NCBI GenBank assembly: GCA_051453625.1
Contig: JBOZIK010000001.1
Span: 191,242,157-191,306,156, forward strand
Reading direction: 5' to 3'
Length of the DNA: 64,000 nt
Source of the DNA: Welwitschia mirabilis
Taxonomy: Eukaryota; Gnetophyta; Gnetopsida; Welwitschiales
This document shows, one piece after another, positions 61,561 through 64,000 of the stretch. The position numbers were made by a program, and so were the translations under genes. The notes below the pieces were generated by a model. The model saw nothing but the letters and a program-made list of their open reading frames with translations. It was not told the DNA's origin and searched no databases. Position 1 is the first letter of the stretch. Every line of letters starts with the position of its first letter.

Positions 61561-62253
61561 ATAAATAAAAATTTTATCTGCCTTAGAATAGGAAAAACAA
61601 TCTTCTAATTAGCTAAGAAATTAGTAGAACTAGAGTTTAGCTTCCTCTCTTTCTTTCTCTCGTTTGTATATATTTGTTTGTTAAGGAACTAATAAAACTT
61701 AATCTTGGAGGAACTAATGATTACTATTTTTTATGTAAATTTTACTTATTAATGGAATGTTTTTGTTTTTGTAATCATAATTTTAGACAGTAATAGATAC
61801 TTGTTTTTTAGAAATTAAGTAAATATACTTACTAATCAATAAGTTAGTTAGTTAGTATGTTAGTAGGTTAGTATATTTTATGTTATTGAGTTATAGGTAC
61901 AAAATGTCACTTAGCATAAAGAAGAAAGAGAAGGCTGAGGTGGCAAAAAGGTAGTAACAACCTTAACCATAAACCTATCCCTGAGGAGCAAATAAAGGAA
62001 ATGGAAAAACAGAAAGATGTATGAGGAAGAGATCACCATCAAAAGGGGGAATCATTTTGGAAAATAGATCTAGCAATAAAACTTAGTAAGAAGGTCAAGA
62101 GGGAAGCTTTAGTCATCCTACAAAGGATGTAGGGGCATCTCTAATGCTCTAATTATTGTCTACAAGGGAAAACATAAGCTCATTAGTATGTCTTTGTGTA
62201 ACATTTTGGTATTTCAATACAAGTATGAAAAGCTAATATTTTAAGTATCATTT
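61561..62253. other. Intervening DNA with a TTAG-rich patch
   Basis: No gene recognised. 61843-61876 is a short array of TTAG-type units ('agttagttagttagtatgtt'). Near 61904 a short plus-strand frame begins 'MSLSIKKKEKAEVAK' and breaks within 20 codons. It could be the start of another copy of the preceding ORF family, which is speculative. Confidence 0.4.
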
Positions 62254-62570
62254 TATGCATGTCTTATTTCTTGAAAAAGTAATATTGCCTTCATTTGCTC
62301 CTGTTTGTGTAGCTAAGCATAAAATAAGATAATTAACAGTGCTTAGAAATAAGTATTATTCAGTGTCTTATCTAACTTTTATCATGTTTTCTATTTCTTT
62401 ATTTTCCCATAGTGTAATATATGGAAATAGCAAAATTTATCATCAAATAAACTGACCTGACTAGCTCAAGTAACTTCATCATGATATTAGTGTGATGATG
62501 CACTTTGAACTAAATAGTTAAATCTTAACTAGTTCTTTAGTAAGCCTTTGATTTTTATTTAATGGTTTAA
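62254..62570 (+). repeat. Direct repeat, copy 1, ending at a gap
   Basis: Aligns with 62880-63194. The last ~47 bases ('cttaactagttctttagtaa' through 'aatggtttaa') are identical, and the rest has scattered substitutions and a small indel. It ends exactly at the 309-N gap. Confidence 0.85.
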
Positions 62571-62879
62571 NNNNNNNNNNNNNNNNNNNNNNNNNNNNNN
62601 NNNNNNNNNNNNNNNNNNNNNNNNNNNNNNNNNNNNNNNNNNNNNNNNNNNNNNNNNNNNNNNNNNNNNNNNNNNNNNNNNNNNNNNNNNNNNNNNNNNN
62701 NNNNNNNNNNNNNNNNNNNNNNNNNNNNNNNNNNNNNNNNNNNNNNNNNNNNNNNNNNNNNNNNNNNNNNNNNNNNNNNNNNNNNNNNNNNNNNNNNNNN
62801 NNNNNNNNNNNNNNNNNNNNNNNNNNNNNNNNNNNNNNNNNNNNNNNNNNNNNNNNNNNNNNNNNNNNNNNNNNNNNNN
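62571..62879. other. Assembly gap, 309 N, between direct repeats
   Basis: Both flanks are copies of the same ~315-bp repeat, so the gap probably reflects difficulty assembling that repeat. Confidence 0.99.
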
Positions 62880-63194
62880 TATTACTTAAAAAGGTAATAT
62901 TATCTCTATTTGTCCCTATTTATGCAGCTGAACATGAATCAAGATAACTAATAATACTTTGAAATAAGTATTGTTCAGTATTTTATCTAATTTCTATCAT
63001 GTTTTTCTATTCTTTTTATTTCCCCTAATGTAATATATGTAAATAGCGAATTTTATCAATAAATAAACTAGATTGACTAGTTTAAGTAACTTCATCTTGA
63101 TATTATTGTGATGATGTGTTTTGAACTAAACAAATAACAACCAAGAATCTTAACTAGTTCTTTAGTAAGCCTTTGATTTTTATTTAATGGTTTA
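62880..63194 (+). repeat. Direct repeat, copy 2
   Basis: Second copy of 62254-62570. It is followed by about 90 bases of unrelated sequence and then a 5'-truncated copia RT. The pair may be two LTRs of a small element or a tandem duplication; no terminal TG..CA or target duplication was seen. Confidence 0.8.
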
Positions 63195-63285
63195 AGTTTA
63201 TTTCAGGTTAACAGTATCATAGTTTCTGCACTTTTCCATCATAGTCTCTTAATATTTCTTGCATTTATTTTATCATATAAGCTTT

Positions 63286-64000
63286 CATCATTATACTAAA
63301 CTTGCAAATTATTTAAGCTCCATTGAATTTAGATTATTTAATTATCAAGATGTAGATGCCACATTATTCATAAAATACAATGAATGCAACTTAACATACA
63401 AAGTGGTATTTGTAAATGATATGCTGATAACCATAAGTGATGAGGAAGACATAAAAAGAATAAAGATTATCTTAAGTAAGGACTTCAAGATTTCTGACCC
63501 CAAATTGGCTATATTCTACTTAGGTATAGAAATTATTTAGCACAAGAATGGTATATTCTTAATATAAAAAAAGTACGTCATAGATTTGATCTAAAAGTTT
63601 AGACTAGAAAATGTCAAAGAAGCTATAATGCCTTTGGAGAAGAATGTCAAGATATCTACTGATAAAGACTTAAAACTTGTAAATGAAACTAAATACAAAA
63701 GAATATTAGGACATCTAATTTACATAACTAATACTAGACAAGACATATCATATGTTATTAGTGCATTATCAAGATATCTTCATGTACATAAGGTAACCCA
63801 TTTGAACATTGTAAAGAAAGTATTGAGATATCTAAAGAAAACTAAAGATTTGGATCTAACTTATAAAAGAAACTCTTAATTTGTCTTGAAGTCATACTCT
63901 AATTTTAATTTCATTATAGAAGCTGGTAACTCATTATTGACATTAGGGTATATCATATTCTTGGGAACATTGTCCCTATCTTGGTGGTCAAAGCATCAAC
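63286..64000 (+). pseudogene. Copia RT/RNase H fragment, second copy of the family
   Basis: Starts abruptly within RT at 'LANYLSSIEF' and runs off the window. 63402-63430 'VVFVNDMLIT' is the active-site block, with the first Asp changed to Asn. Then 'ISDPKLAIFYLGIEII' (family K-D-L-G-x-x-x-Y-F-L-G-I-E), a stop, and the open frame 63628-63879 with 'YKRILGHLIYITNTRQDISY' and 'VLRYLKKTKDL', the C-terminal RT connection. RNase H begins at 'SLLTLGYIIFLGTLSLSWWS'. It is nearly collinear with 54741-55440 and better preserved than that copy: it has CAA at 63346-63348 where the other has TAA. The RT N-terminus is missing, so it is 5'-truncated. Confidence 0.92.

Noticed and set aside
61843-61876. TTAG repeats as interstitial telomere sequence
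   Set aside because: Plant telomeres are usually TTTAGGG; these are short, irregular TTAG units.
1-64000. tRNA, rRNA, CRISPR arrays, bacterial promoters or operons
   Set aside because: No cloverleaf, rRNA-like block or regularly spaced repeat-spacer array was seen; the window is eukaryotic repeat DNA.

Overview
The window is AT-rich plant nuclear DNA (roughly 70% A+T by eye) built almost entirely of decayed transposable elements. I recognise no intact gene. Evidence for a plant: Athila-type Ty3/gypsy gag, protease and pol remnants; Ty1/copia integrase, RT and RNase H remnants; primer-binding sites matching plant initiator tRNA-Met and the Athila-type tRNA-Asp site; a CACTA-like DNA transposon; a DUF4283 zinc-knuckle-type ORF remnant; and a short fragment resembling a flavonoid 2-oxoglutarate dioxygenase. 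Ten runs of N interrupt the sequence, and several fall inside repeats.

Layout. 1-1.4 kb: a possible LTR end and a minus-strand DUF4283 remnant. 1.4-9 kb: unassigned AT-rich DNA. 10-55.7 kb: one onion of nested insertions. The outermost layer is a copia element, with gag/integrase at 10-12.3 kb and RT/RNase H at 54.3-55.7 kb. It is split by an Athila-like element (LTR-like repeats 12318-13625 and 51724-53890; gag-pro at 14.4-15.3 and 24.7-26.2 kb; pol at 47.5-50.4 kb). The Athila-like gag is split by a 9.4-kb LTR element (15283-24696) with no recognisable pol. The Athila-like spacer between protease and RT is split by a minus-strand LTR element with ~0.32-kb LTRs (26245-47502). That element contains a gag-pro-only Athila relative in minus orientation (28828-36598, target duplication ACTAT). 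It also contains, inside its right LTR, a 9.7-kb CACTA-like transposon (37752-47449, target duplication AAT).

55.7-64 kb: a compound microsatellite, a minus-strand unknown coding remnant, a five-copy palindromic motif array, a ~2.4-kb decayed ORF (possible plant-transposon-protein N domain, coiled coil, basic C-terminus), a direct repeat around a gap, and a second copy of the same copia RT family running off the window end.

Decay is dominated by C-to-T and G-to-A changes. In-frame stops sit where Gln or Trp codons are expected, and recognisable catalytic aspartates (RT, integrase, one protease) have become asparagine. All autonomous functions here appear dead. The likeliest points of new interest are the captured dioxygenase fragment, the nested architecture, the CACTA element with an internal tandem array, and an assembly gap that the sequence itself suggests is spurious.
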